Assembly: GCA_029959195.1 (NCBI GenBank)
Contig: CP114126.1
Span: 1,240,001-1,304,000, forward strand
DNA: 64,000 nt
Source of the DNA: Dictyophora rubrovolvata
Lineage: Eukaryota > Basidiomycota > Agaricomycetes > Phallales > Phallaceae
Reading direction: 5' to 3'
Part shown: positions 1 to 12,116 of the stretch, piece by piece
Position numbering within the stretch: position 1 is the first letter of the stretch
Layout: each line of letters begins with the position of its first letter
The notes under the pieces: model-generated
Told to the model about the DNA's origin: nothing
The model's database searches: none
The model's input: only the letters and a program-made list of their open reading frames with translations
Position numbers and translations under genes: made by a program

Positions 1-47
1 TTACATTCCTTAATGAATGGTATAATTGGTCGCCGCAATACTTTTTA

Positions 48-55
48 GATATAAG
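48..55 (+). promoter_or_regulatory. TATA-like box of first P450 gene
   Basis: The sequence GATATAAG lies about 62 bases before the first P450 start codon. The second P450 has the same eight bases ahead of its own start, so the motif has been kept in both copies. It is a plausible core promoter element. No other upstream motif could be assigned in the 116 bases available before the gene. Confidence 0.45.
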
Positions 56-116
56 CTCGATATCTCTTTCCATATAACTTCTCAGTTATCTACCCCGTTC
101 CCCCCCCTCTGCACCG

Positions 117-2302
117 ATGCCATACTCCACTCTTGATGTCTCAATCGCTTCGTTATGCTTGGTTTTTACTTCATACTTGTATCTCACCCGTTCTACCGTT
201 CCTAAAGGTTTGTTGGCAGCGTGTTGGTGTCGATCATGGAATAAATCTCCCTTAACCTTTAACAGGCCTTCGACTGCCCCCCGGTCCACCAAGAAAGCCA
301 ATAATCGGAAACCTTACAGATCTTCCCCCCAGCGACAAGCCAGATTACGTGGCTTACGTGAACCTAGCAAAGAAATATGGCAAGTACCGTTTTCTAATAA
401 AAAAGATTCCCCAGTTTCCAATTCAGCATGCAGGTGATCTCGTTTACCTCAGTGTCTTCGGGCAATCAATTCTACTCGTAAACTCTGATGAGATGGCGCA
501 TGAGCTTTTCGACAAACGTGGTTCGATTTATTCTGATCGGGTGGTGACACCCATGGTGCATGACTTGTCAGTAATCCATTCAATAAAGACCGCTCAAGTT
601 TAATTTCCGTCCCGTTTAATTTGCGCCAGAACTCAACTTGGGCATACTGCGCTAATTACCATGCCCTATTCGGACAAAGTGACACGGCAACGTGTTATTA
701 TACACGATCTTATGTCTGCCAAGAAAATGCCTAAACATTGGAGCATGCTGGAAGAAGCAGCCAAGTTCGTTCAACTTGTTGCTAATTTGGGCTTGTGGCA
801 GCACATTGAAGTCGATTTCATAGGACATTACTTTGTGATCTCAATTCCGACCCAGACAATCTGCAAACGCATATTAGGCATGCATTGGGCTCTTCTGTTA
901 TGGAGGTAAAAAAAACATCGGATTCTTGTGAATTCCGTGTGAACAACTCATTTCTCCCGCCTTCTTCTGTAGCTGTTATATGGTATCAAAATTCTTCCGA
1001 GGGATGATCCTTTCATTGAATTAGCAGAACAAACTATGAAACGCATGACGATTGCTTTGATTCCTGGGTCATACAAGGTCGACGTTTTACCAATATGTAT
1101 GTCTTTTTTCTCTCAATATTTGTAAGAGGACTTCGGTTTTCACTAGTTCTTAACGACTAGTGAAATATTTACCTTCCTGGTTTCCCGGTTTAGAGTTTCC
1201 ATCGGCTGCTGCAGAGCTTGACAGACTTTACAGAGGAATGGTAGAACGCCCCTTTGCGGCAGTGGAAAAACTGTTTGTAAGTGCATATCCCCTAACGGAT
1301 GCAATCTTCAACCAACTACATGTTATATGCAGAAATCCGGGCAAGCGCGACCGTCGTTCGTTACAAACTACCTAGAAAAACTGCAGGTTGAGTCAGCTTC
1401 AGCACAGGATAAGGAAACTATTCAACAAGTAGCAACCGTGCTTTACATTGGAGGAATTGATACTGTACGTTGTCTATCACAAATGCTGAAAACTCTGAAA
1501 GCTGACAGGCTGAATAACTGCCAGACGGATGTTGCGTTACAGACTTTCTTCCTAGCAATGGCATTACATCCCGAAGTGCAAAAGAAAGCTCAAGAAGAAT
1601 TGGACAGGGTGGTCGGGAAAGACAATTTACCTTCATTTAGCAACCAGGAAAGCCTTCCCTATATCGATGCTATTTGTAAAGAGATTCAGCGTTGGCACGC
1701 GGTCGCACCTCTTGCTTTACCCCACCGACTGATGCAAGATGATATCGTTGGAGAGTATTTCATACCGAAAGGGACCTTGATTTTTGGAAATACTAGGTTA
1801 AAGAAGTTTCTTTCAAGTATTGGTCCGGCTTTCTAACCGGACTTTTGTAGGGTACTTCTCCGATCAACGAGCAAGTACGGGCCTGACGCAGACAAGTTCA
1901 GACCCGAGAGATTTTTGGATGAAAAGTTAGGTTATCCAGATGTTGCTTTCGGGTATGGAAGAAGGTAAGATAAAAAGTAGCCATATACTCGCATTTTAAC
2001 ATCTTTTTTCAGGATTTGTCCTGGAAGATACTTCGCAGAGGCGGGGATTTTTATAACGGTCGCTTGCACTCTGCACATGTTCAATATATCTGCCCACGAC
2101 GAACAAGAAATCCGAAATATATTTGAGAATGACTTATTCGATAGAGGTTCTCTCTCGTACGTAACTAGTTTCTTTTTGTGTTTTGACACAGGGCCCGAGT
2201 TCAAATCTACTGGCATATAGGCGACCGGCTGTACCTTACCGTTGCAAATTCCAAGTTCGTCCTGGATTGGAGAAAACCATGCAGCAGATTATGATTAGAT
2301 AA
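117..2302 (+). CDS. Microsomal cytochrome P450 monooxygenase, copy 1
   Basis: Haem-thiolate monooxygenase, expected on the ER membrane with a P450 reductase; the substrate is unknown. Twelve exons can be joined: 117-207, 266-379, 434-566, 630-764, 824-905, 973-1096, 1161-1276, 1333-1464, 1525-1796, 1851-1964, 2013-2160 and 2192-2302, giving about 523 residues, normal for the family. The N-terminus is a hydrophobic anchor followed by the proline hinge LPPGPP. The I-helix reads GGIDTT, the K-helix ExxR is EIQR and the haem loop is FGYGRRICPG, so all hallmarks are present. The intron at 380-433 starts with GC (GGCAAGT) rather than GT; the listed GT alternatives run into stops. The close paralog at 9958-12116 has the same exon lengths through exon 10. 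The terminal exon continues in frame to TAA. Neighbouring genes do not form an obvious biosynthetic cluster. Subfamily cannot be assigned by eye. Confidence 0.9.
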
Positions 2303-4935
2303 ATATATGGGTAAGAGAGGGGGTTAACCTATGTACTTAACACACATTTACAGTAATTTACTACACCCATCCGTGAGGAAGTTTTCCTTCAACCGTTTCA
2401 GAACATGTAATACTTGTGCGACGCTACAACCGATCGCAAAATAAAAGTAATTCAGACGGACGCTATTTCTCGAACCTGGAAGACTATACGATGTGTCGTA
2501 TCGAGTGCCATTCTCCCTCAGGATGATCCTGTGTCATCCGACTCGGACAACTCGGAGGAAATGGTTGACGTAATCAAACCACCGGCTTTCGAGCTTTGCC
2601 CGATACCCTCGTCATCGCTTGTCGATATATCATTCATTCTTTCTTGTGCAAAACGCGAGGTCAGAAGACTTGAGGCGGCTACACTGAGTACCAATCTTGA
2701 TATTGTAGATTTTTTATTTTATTTCTTTTTTTACTAACCTTCGCTGGAGGCAACCCTAGTACTATTTGTATGTTCTCGAATCGAAAGACCTACTGGCTGA
2801 TGCAATACTCTCTCGCCAGATCGCCCAGACGGTCAATTTCTCAGAATTAGCAAGACATGCTTCAAAACTCAAGCGATATGGCGTTTCGTGAACAAACTTG
2901 GTTAACAATCTGGCTCCGAGTCGTCAACTGCCATCCTCACCTGATCCAATAGTTATGATTGTATGTCTCATGTTTTCTGATGGATTCGGGGCCCTTCAAG
3001 GAATACAAGAACGTCGTAAGCAATTCGCGATACACCAAGAAAAACCTCAAGAATAAAACCTGGACTGATTAGCCTGATCCTGGTGGCTACGATAATGAAG
3101 ACCCTGTTGAAGTTTTGACTTTTTTTCTATGACGGCTTCGTTTTCAAACAAAAAATCTCACAACGTCTTAACAACATAATTCTTGATCGTTTTTTTCCAC
3201 CCTTTCCACGTCACATACTGCACATCACTATCGCAATCATCTTTTTGCTCTCATAGTTACGTGCTCGGAAATGAACCGCGCAATGTGGACTGCATGAAAT
3301 CAGAAGATCTTCAAGACCAAGTCAAAATCGCATGCTTATGTTTATCCAGAGCCAAGGAACACCAATAGCGATATGCTTTATTCCGCTTATTATCTGAAGT
3401 TGCAGTGACCTTGCTAATCCGAAGCTTTCACAAGATATTACATGGTTATCGTTCAGCTAAATACGTGCTTCCTCCCTCAACAACGTTAACATCTTTGCTG
3501 CAAAGCCGTCCGTGTTTGATTGCATCAAGTTCACAAAGTGCCGGGGCTGAGAACCTTACCTAACAAATTATGGTGGTAACCAGAACCGTAGTCACCAATA
3601 TTCTCGTTCAATTCACACATTGTCAGGGATTCAGACAAGTGCAAATTATATCACGTCTGGTCAAAGGAATACTTGTTCTATGACCCGTCAGGGTGCGTCA
3701 TATCCATACTGATCAGCGATTAAACCATGTTTTCTTTTACGTGTAGCCTTTCGTCTCTCCCGGAACCAATTGCCTGGGTCACCATGGAAAGCTACCGAAT
3801 GACGTTGATCAAACATGCACGAGCACGATCCGAGAACCCAGCTTAGGCTTCAATCTTATCAGGTTTTTCACACTTCGTCGCGTGATTTAGCAAACCTTAC
3901 TTTGACTCCGAGCTTCGAAGCAACCAGGCGTTTGGATCTGTGTATTTTCTACAAAATATGTCAATTTAAATGGGCAAACCCATACGCACTTCTGGAGAAC
4001 TACGTGGTTTTGTCTCTCAACGGGTGCCATCAGGGGCGATTAACGATTGTTGCTTCAGGGCATTAAAATTATCATATTTCCCTTTCAGAAAGTGGCATAT
4101 GCTCGAACTGAGTGCAATTAACTACACCCGACTCTTTCTGGCCAATACCTTGATTTCCTAAACTCGCATTACTAAAGATGACTTTGATCTTTTCATATAT
4201 GTATCACACTTGCTTCCAGCTCCTGGCCAAACACCGCTATATAACCCGAATTCTATTTTAAACAGCTCCGGAAATACTCCTGTGTCGATACGACGCAAAG
4301 ACTTGAGATGAAACCCCCTAAACTGATCAAAATTTTCGCACGTGAGTGCCATTCTATAATATCAAGTGACATCGGCTGGAAAAATACCTTTTCACATGTG
4401 ATTTCGTGAAAAACAAGGCGTATTACGCACCACTTACGCGTCGCTGTGGCCAGGCTTATCTTCACCCAGGATCGTCCTTAATTATTCTTGCCTTGCGATC
4501 TGAATTTAATTTAAAACTTTCCTTCATGGCCAATGTGGCTCTAGGCCGGTGCGGATCTCGACTGGCCATCTCTCACTTCTGCAGCCACACAATAAATCTA
4601 TTTGAAAATATTATGACCCTTTCTCCTTTGGGAGATGTATTACAGAAATCAAGTGATTTTATTCGTTTCTGAAGTGAGGTCCGGGGTTCCTGGAACTAGG
4701 CGAGACTTTGTTGTTCTGTCCTCAGATGGAAATGTGGAAATGACACACTACTCGCTTGCTAAAACATGAGGCTGGCACGCTAGAACCCTGCATTCGATGA
4801 ATATTAGACGGGTCAATAGTACTCACGCTCAGGCCGTTTCCCCCCTTGAAGCATATATAAAGCCTGATCTCCCCAGCGTTTATACCCCTCATCTTGCCAC
4901 TAAGACTCTTCTCCCCCACTGTAGTTGCCCTCAAC
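2303..4935. other. Gene-poor stretch between P450 copy 1 and zinc-finger gene
   Basis: No convincing gene was found in these 2.6 kb. The longest open stretches (for example 2414-2737 on the plus strand, with an acidic serine patch DSDNSEE) do not match a family I recognise and lack clear splice partners. The composition resembles the other decayed stretches between the two P450 genes, so old transposon or gene debris is possible. Confidence 0.4.
4854..4860 (+). promoter_or_regulatory. TATA box of zinc-finger gene
   Basis: A perfect TATATAA lies about 75 bases before the start codon at 4936, and pyrimidine-rich DNA follows it. Both position and sequence fit a fungal core promoter. Confidence 0.55.
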
Positions 4936-6591
4936 ATGCAATCTGCCATTCATACGAACAATTCTGCTAGCGGCGTGTCTTCTCAGATCGAATATCCCCC
5001 CAAGCAATCTAGTTTTTTCAACAGTCTTCGGGCTTTGTGAGTGTTCGCAGTGCTGTTCTGATAGACACCGTCGATTGACCTGGTTTCAGAGATAGCATGC
5101 AATTCAAAACGCCCCTCGATGATTTTCATGCTACGCTACCTGACTACTGTGTAGCAGACTCGGTTGCGCCCGTTCCCGACCCAGTCTCATCGGTGGCTTG
5201 GCCGCAAGACCCCCAGTTCGGCCAACCCACATTCCCCGAAGCAACCCCTGGTAACTCGTGGGACTGGAACGACAGGCAAGTTCACTGTCTTGGGAGTCGG
5301 AAGTCGTTTCTGAACTAATAAATCTTTATTATCCCAGCTGTTTGCAGTATCCGGACTCGTCAATCCCCACTATGCCACAAGACCCATACGTTGTGCCTCA
5401 GGACTGGTACGTTATATCCAATGATGCCTTCATCACATTGTCATTGATTCAACAAAACATTAGGAACATACCCTCGATAAACTACTACGACTCTTCTTAT
5501 ATAGGGTATTCTAATCCGTCCTCACATAGTACAAGACAGGAGTTGAATGTGTAAGTCCGTTTATTCATGATAAATAAGCACACATGATTCTAATACGTCG
5601 CTGTAGAAATTTACATTTCGACTCCTGCAAACTATTGCAGAAAGATCACATGGTCATGGGCCCATCGAATTACAACAGCCCCTACGCAGATGTGATGCAA
5701 CACATACAGGAGCCGGGCAGTCTCAACGCTTCCGGCTATTATGAGCAGTATACCCCGATTTCACAAGGATCTAACCTTTACTGTCCCCAATTCACACAGG
5801 AGATCAGGCAGAATTTTTACGAGTCTGAGCACTGGATTTCACCACCCGTTCTCGCGACGTCTCTGTCTCCGTTTTCCACCTCTCCTCCAGATCTCACCAC
5901 GCCCAACCCAACCTACGTTTCCTCTCCATCTTTCTCCCCTGTTTCCAACCTGACTTCATTGTCCACTTCACTGCATCCTGTTTCTTCAATACCATCATCG
6001 TTCCCACCGACCTCCAAACCCGTACACATACTTCCCGCGCCCGAGCCCCTAAAGAAGAAACGGGTACACAAATCTCAAAAGGCTACATTTACGAATGTGA
6101 GTGAGACGAAGATCTCGAAACGACGGGATCTGCCAAACGGACGAGCCCCAGTGAAGAGTATGCAATGGCTGAACGAACACATGCCATACAAGAGTCCATG
6201 CAAACTCTGCCACCGAGGTCCTACGGATGGTAGGCAAGATCGCGTCCTCGAGCATCTGGCCTCTACCCACATATGGCAGGTGGTCAAGAATGTGAAGACT
6301 TTCGACCCGAATCGGTTCGGGATTTCAAAAGGTACTTTAATCGAAACACAGGCGCAGTTTGCATTTGCTCGTCAATATGTCGAAGCATTAAAATGCCCCT
6401 TCTGTGAGACGGAGAATGGCCTAGTGATCAGGAAAGAAAATTTCAAGGGACATTTGAATAAGGTTCACCAGTATCTACCGGAAAGCACGCGACGAAAGGA
6501 GGTGGATCGGCTGGAGGAGCTAACACGTCCAAAAAAAGGTTATTACAGTTTCCAGGACGAGTTTTTGTACAAATTTTTTCATGTAAAGTAA
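4936..6591 (+). CDS. Putative C2H2-like zinc-finger protein
   Basis: Five exons join in frame: 4936-5036, 5090-5275, 5338-5406, 5464-5550 and 5607-6591, giving about 475 residues. The first 280 or so residues are low complexity (Ser, Pro, Thr, Tyr, Gln). They are followed by a basic stretch (LKKKRVHK) that may be a nuclear localisation signal. Near the C-terminus are two Cys2-His2-like units: CKLCHRG ending in HLASTH, and CPFCETE ending in HLNKVH. This layout resembles an Agaricomycete transcription factor with a disordered N-terminus; the DNA-binding role is inferred. The second intron (5276-5337) has a strong GC donor (AG|GCAAGT). A GT-AG alternative with the weak donor GTTCAC and an acceptor before 5348 also keeps frame. 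The gene has a TATA box and sits between two P450 paralogs, but nothing shows that it regulates them. Confidence 0.7.
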
Positions 6592-8304
6592 TGCAAATCA
6601 TGTATATAGGAGCAGCTGCTCACCTCTTGTTTAATTTTTTCTCATTTCGTCCGGAGGCGTCGTCGTAAGCAAGTAACAATCGATAAAAAGTTTACGTCAC
6701 ATGTGACCGTAACTTGCCTCTTTTATAAATGTAAACTTATCTCCCATCCGTTGCACCAGAAAAAGTTGTTCCTCTTGATTGGCTGCCTGACATCATCGAT
6801 AAAACGCTTTAAAAATCATGCAATTTCACCAAATTTGACTGGGATGTCGAACTTTTTTTAATTGCCACGGTCAGGAACCCGTTGGACGAGGCTGGATCGA
6901 ACTGGACACGAACTGGAAGCCGCCACCCAAAGCCTCATGTTCAGAACACGTGTCGTCGCTTGCTTGCGCATGAGTGGACAATAGTACATACATACCATCG
7001 ATGGATCCAGAAAATAAAACTTGTCCAGCCAGGGCCACATGGACGTCATAGCAAACAGACACGCAAGGCCGCAGCACGCAGATCCAGGCAGCTTTAAGGT
7101 TTTTTGCCTCATCGTGGAATCTTTAGAGATTATCCACGCGTGGCTATAATTTTAGCTAACTCAGCCACAACATGGAAGTTTGGAATTTAATTGGACCATC
7201 AGGTTTCGCCTAAATGCGAAAGAGTACGTCTGCTCAACGTGGTAATTATTAAGAAACACGTTCAAAAAACAAGCATGAATAGTACAAGGAGCTTCGAATT
7301 TGGACCCGTCCAGTTTAGTTTTTTTCCTCGTTTATACATATATGTAGCATCTAGCAATTCAACTTCGCCTCGTCCTTCCACTCGGCTGTCGAAAAATAAT
7401 ATTAGCATGCTCAATCGTGGCGCCGATTGCTAAGACTCCTTCACAGTCTAGTATGCCCTAGTATTCCCTAATTAGTAAACGTATTGCTACCACTACCAAA
7501 AGAACCTTACATCCATTGATTTGTGGTTGATTTCCAACAAAGTACTGGGATATGATCAATAATACCCTTCCGGTGTGACAAACGCAAGATGTACATTTCG
7601 CCCAGACGAATTACTCCTTTCTTGCTTGTCGTAGTGGAGTTCCAACGTGCAGTGATCCATCAAGGATATCCACGCAAAAATTGGGTCATGTTTATAGAAA
7701 CCTTGGATAATCTTGAGACGACTTGGCCACACAGGTACTGCATGTTCAGCTTCTGTGATCTCAGCGTTATAAGCCGTGAAAGCAACAAATAGGTGATAAT
7801 GAGTCTTCAGCACTTCAGCTTCAGTACCCAGTTACGACAAAATACTCCATAAACACGGTTGATACGTACCCTTGAATAATTTAATGCCAAGTTCTTCTGC
7901 TAGTTTCTCGGTTTTTTTGTCGACAGAAACATTGAAACAAAGAATACACGCCAATTCTCCAGCATAGTCGCAGCACGAATAATATCTCGTTTATTCCCTT
8001 GCATGCAGCCCGTAGAATTTGCTTCCATCTGCACATTGTTTGTGCACGTTTATATTTATATGTATGTGTTGATTATGAGCCGGCTTCTTCCCGCTTCGGT
8101 TACCTCCCGTTTCTATTTCGGAGTTTTGATATTAGGACCCTTCCCCGCTTTACAAAGCTATGAACACAGTTCGTTCTGTTCTTCCCCGTAATTTTCACTT
8201 ATCTTATTTGACTGATTTCTTACTCCATGTCTTGCAGCGGATATGTCTTTTCTCTCACCGATGTGTCCCATGCGATTTCAGGCAACAACGACTCTGCGGT
8301 TTTA
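6592..8304. other. Gene-poor stretch downstream of zinc-finger gene
   Basis: No gene can be supported. The stretch begins with the probable 3' untranslated region of the zinc-finger gene and continues as AT-rich DNA with short open frames on both strands. A minus-strand frame at 7556-7813 is open for 85 codons but matches no family I recognise. Its position next to a Helitron helicase fragment makes transposon debris a reasonable guess. Confidence 0.4.
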
Positions 8305-8772
8305 CTAATGTGTTTTCTCTGTCCATTTTTTGCAATAAAGATCGAATTTATGCAAATCTTCGTCCATTGGTTGAGTAAATAATTCGATGTCGAACTCTCT
8401 CAACAAACACACATTTTCCCGACTCCTGGATCTTGAAAGTGCAACGTACGCATTGAACGGCGTCATTCTCCCACTCGGAGGTTTTGCTAGATCCATTATG
8501 ACCGGGCTTACTGTTTGTCCTTGTGACTTATAGTCCGTGAACGCATACGTCGGTGTAACTGCGAATTGGAGACGATTAATCCTAAGTTTCCTCCCTCCTT
8601 TTATCACCGCTATCCCTCCTGACGACATTCGCTCTGAAATCCTCCTCGGCACTCGTAAAGTAGGTGATGCCAATTCCTTAATCTTGCAATATGCACAAAA
8701 CGACTCCAATAAGTTCAAGACGAGAGCGTTTCCGAGTGACGTCTTCCTGAATTCTTGGAGTGTGCACGCCAC
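8305..8772 (-). mobile_element. Helitron helicase C-terminal fragment (decayed)
   Basis: The minus-strand reading frame contains TPTYAFTDYKSQGQT, then a PPSG segment and NAYVALSRSRSRENVCLLR. This pattern is the C-terminal helicase motif region of PIF1-like helicases carried by fungal Helitrons. Those full-length proteins exceed 1000 residues. Here only about 155 codons are open, and the sequence further upstream on the minus strand loses the frame. The rolling-circle Rep domain and upstream helicase motifs were not found nearby. It is therefore a dead fragment, not an active element. The 5' TC and 3' CTRR ends typical of Helitrons could not be placed with confidence. Confidence 0.75.
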
Positions 8773-9957
8773 TTTTAATGTGCAATCCGGACATTACCTG
8801 AGTTTCACCATGAACAGTTTTTCCGTGGGCAAAGTGCAACGCAACCTTAAATTCGTTTGCTCCGAAAGCGATCTAGATCAGCTGCGCTCCTCTTGCGGCT
8901 TACATGGCCAAATTTCGTGCGTAATGTCATTCTATTCATTTTCGTTCTAAAACATTTCTCAGCACCGAAAAAAATCAAGAAAATCGTTGGGCGCATAGCC
9001 TACGGGATTGGTGAAATTGGGGTCTGAATAATTGTCTGGGTATATCTTAGAAACAATGCATGTTTGCATAATAGGGCGACGATGAATGTTTAATTGTCGA
9101 GAATTAAAGTTTTTGCTACATCTGTGTATGTGTGAAGTGACCATTTGAAAATATATTTTGAAAATAAACACCGGCCTGCATGCAAGGGCCCTGCGACCCC
9201 CAGGCGCCTCTAGTGTACAGGACCAATTGCCTGTTTTTGTACGCCGCTACGAGATATAGCGGCGACAACAATGCGGCAACTCTATAACAACGACATGCCG
9301 TGGTCTTCACATTGTCACTGTCACGCGCCTTTCTTGGTCTTGAATTTGATTACCTTAAACCCTAAACCTGAACGAGAAGCTAGTGCAATCTATTAGATAT
9401 AAATGTCGCTCGATGGCGGCAACGAATCAGATTGAAAGGTTTTGCTACTATGCCATAGTAGAAAGAGCGGAGAAAAGGTGTGTCATGGTAACTCCACTTG
9501 AGGTTAGTGTTCATTGGCATTTCATACTGATGCGCACTGTACAGGAGTACGCTGAGATCCAGGGAACCAGCGTCTGTGTGTGTCGAGGGAAAATAAGGGA
9601 TTTTAAATAAATAGTGAGCCTTGTAGAGTAGAATCCATGAATAGAAGATTTATTTCTTAAGGCTCAGACCGAGAAGTTGCGAGCGCTAGTCCAAATGCGT
9701 CGTAGTTAACCGGTCCATTTCCACGTGATCTCCGTGTTCTACAATACCATAATCAATTTAAATAAACATAAACGAAAATTACCTACTAACCAAAGCTGGT
9801 TAGATGAACATTGGTTCTGATTTTCGTCATCCAGACTCCCCGCAGGCTTATCAGTGATTCAGGAATACTTACGTAGTATCACATCTACATAGATCCCAGC
9901 CCCTCAAGTTCAGTTGGATATAAGACAAACAGAACCCATCTGTTCCTTTTCTACGCA
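8773..9957. other. Intergenic debris upstream of second P450
   Basis: There are no supported genes. The first part may be continuing Helitron debris, and the last 40 bases hold the second P450 promoter. A short stretch near 9355 (TTAAACCCTAAACC) resembles telomere repeat units, but two partial units are not evidence of a telomeric relic. Confidence 0.4.
9917..9924 (+). promoter_or_regulatory. TATA-like box of second P450 gene
   Basis: GATATAAG lies 33 bases before the start codon of the second P450. It is identical to the box ahead of the first copy, which suggests that the duplication included the core promoter. Confidence 0.45.
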
Positions 9958-12116
9958 ATGTCGTACTCTACTTTAGACGTTTCGCTAGCTTTCTTATGCT
10001 TGCTTCTCACTTCATACTTATACTTCGGTCGTTCGAGGATTCCTAAAGGTGCATAGATTCAGGTTCGCGTCGGCTTAACAAGTTCCCATTTTTTTCATAA
10101 CAGGCCTTCGATTACCCCCTGGCCCTCCTGGAAAGCTAATGGTCGGAAACCTCGCCGACCTTCCGTCAGGTGACAAGCCGGAATACATCACCTATGCAGA
10201 ACTAGCAAGAAAATACGGTGAGGATCTGTATACTTTTTTTAAGAATCTACGATTAACTCTAGTTCAGGTAATCTCGTTTATCTCCAAGTTTTGGGCAAAT
10301 CGATTCTTCTTGTGAATTCCTATGAATTGGCGCACGAGCTCTTTGATAAACGTGGCTCTATCTATTCCGATCGCATGGTGACCCCCATGCTGCATGACTT
10401 GTAAGATAAACAGACCTCTAATAATTAAATCACTGATTCGGTTCAGAACCCATTTTGGACACACTGCCTTGCTTACCATGCCGTATTCAGACAAAGTAAC
10501 TCGGCAACGAGCTATCATACATGACTTCATCTCTGCCAAAAAAATGCCCAAGCATTGGAATATGCTAGAAGAGACAGCTAGGTTCGTTCAATTTGTTGTA
10601 TTTCATAACGCCTCCACATATGTAAGTTGATTTCCAGGGCATTACTCTGTAATCTTCATCTTGATCCAGACAACTTGCACGAACACATTAGGCACACATT
10701 AGGTGCTTCTATTATGGAGGTATAGTATTGGATTTTGGAGCATTATTATTAGTGACACCATGCCCCCTTTCCGCAGTTGTTGTATGGTATCAAAATTCGT
10801 CCTAAGAACGATCCCTTCGTGGAGCTAGCTGAAGGAACAGCGAAGTGCTTGGCGGAAGCTTTAGTTCCCGGGTCATATACGGTTGATTTTTTACCGATAT
10901 GTATGCCTTTTTTTTTAAGGAGTTTGGGAAGGGTTCTAAGCTCCCAACATAGTAAAGTACCTTCCTTCCTGGTTTCCGGGCTTAAAATTTCCCGCAATGG
11001 CTGAAAAAGTAAACGGCCTCTACCTGAGCATGACGGAACGCCCTTTTGCAGCTGTCGAAAAATCATTTGCGAGTCTGTGCATTTTTGTGGTGCAATTTTT
11101 TACTGACTATATATCATGTCTAGGTATCCGGGCAAGCCAGGCCCTCATTTGTTACAAACTATCTAGAAAAACTCCAGACTGGGTCTTCATCAGCAGAAGA
11201 TAAGCAAACCATGCAACACGTAGCAACGATACTGTATCTTGGGGGAATTGATACGGTATGTTGTCTCCTAAAGTACTTGGATATGTAAGCGAATACTCTG
11301 CCTTTTAGACGGATGTTGCGTTACAGACGTTCTTCCTCATAATAGGAATACATCCGGAGGTTCAGAAGAAGGCTCAAGAAGAATTGGACAGGGTGGTAGG
11401 GAAGGACAGTTTACCTTCATTTAAGAACCAGAAAAATCTCCCGTATATCAATGCTATTTGTAAAGAGGTACAGCGGTGGCACCCGGTCGGACCTGTTGGT
11501 ATGCCCCACCGTCTTGTGCAAAATGATATCGTTGGAGAATATTTCATACCGAAAGGAACTTTGGTCATTGGAAATACTAGGTTGGATGGGCTCAAAAATT
11601 ATCTAAATTTTGTACTTGATTTTACTACAGGACACTTCTTCGGTCAACGAGCAAATATGGACCTGATGCAGACGAATTTAGACCTGAAAGATTTTTGGAT
11701 GAAAAGCTGGGTTTGCCAGACATTGCTTTTGGATATGGAAGACGGCAAGATACTTGTTATGGATTATACGATTCATTGTACAGTCGCTCATTTCCTTCTT
11801 TTGCAGGATCTGTCCTGGCCGATATTTCGCTGAGGCGGGGTTTTTTATTACGGTTGCATGCGCTTTACATATATTTAATATATCCGCCTGCGACAACGAA
11901 GCAATAAGAAATATAGTCAAGAATGACCTGTTCAAAAAAGGCAGTGTTTCGTGCGTATTTCTAGGTTCACCCCTACAATTTAGAATTCAGACTTGACATG
12001 TACGTAGACCACCAGCAGTGCCTTACTACTGCAAATTTCAAGTCCGCCCTGGTTTAGAGAACACCATGCAACAGATTCTGACCGATGAATTGGATAAGTC
12101 AAGCCAGAAAGACTGA
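9958..12116 (+). CDS. Microsomal cytochrome P450 monooxygenase, copy 2
   Basis: Close paralog of the P450 at 117-2302, with the same role and ER location expected. Exons: 9958-10048, 10104-10217, 10268-10400, 10447-10581, 10638-10719, 10777-10900, 10953-11068, 11124-11255, 11309-11580, 11631-11744, 11807-11950 and 12008-12116, about 521 residues. GGIDTT, the K-helix motif EVQR and the haem loop FGYGRRICPG are intact. The introns at 11069-11123 and 11745-11806 appear to start with GC, where copy 1 has GT at the same sites. For the first, an alternative GTGGTG donor 24 bases downstream would add eight residues. For the second, the nearest in-frame GT would split the haem motif and leave a 29-base intron. 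In the last intron, the acceptor equivalent to copy 1 leads straight into a stop. A later AG at 12006-12007 restores the conserved PAVPY end. The gene looks functional if this splicing is used; otherwise its C-terminus is damaged. Confidence 0.82.

Noticed and set aside
8537-8950. 137-codon plus-strand frame overlapping the Helitron fragment
   Set aside because: The opposite strand carries the recognisable helicase motif; the plus-strand frame is its shadow.
9355-9370. Telomere-like words (ACCTTAAACCCTAAACC)
   Set aside because: Only two imperfect units; far too short for a telomere or interstitial telomeric tract.
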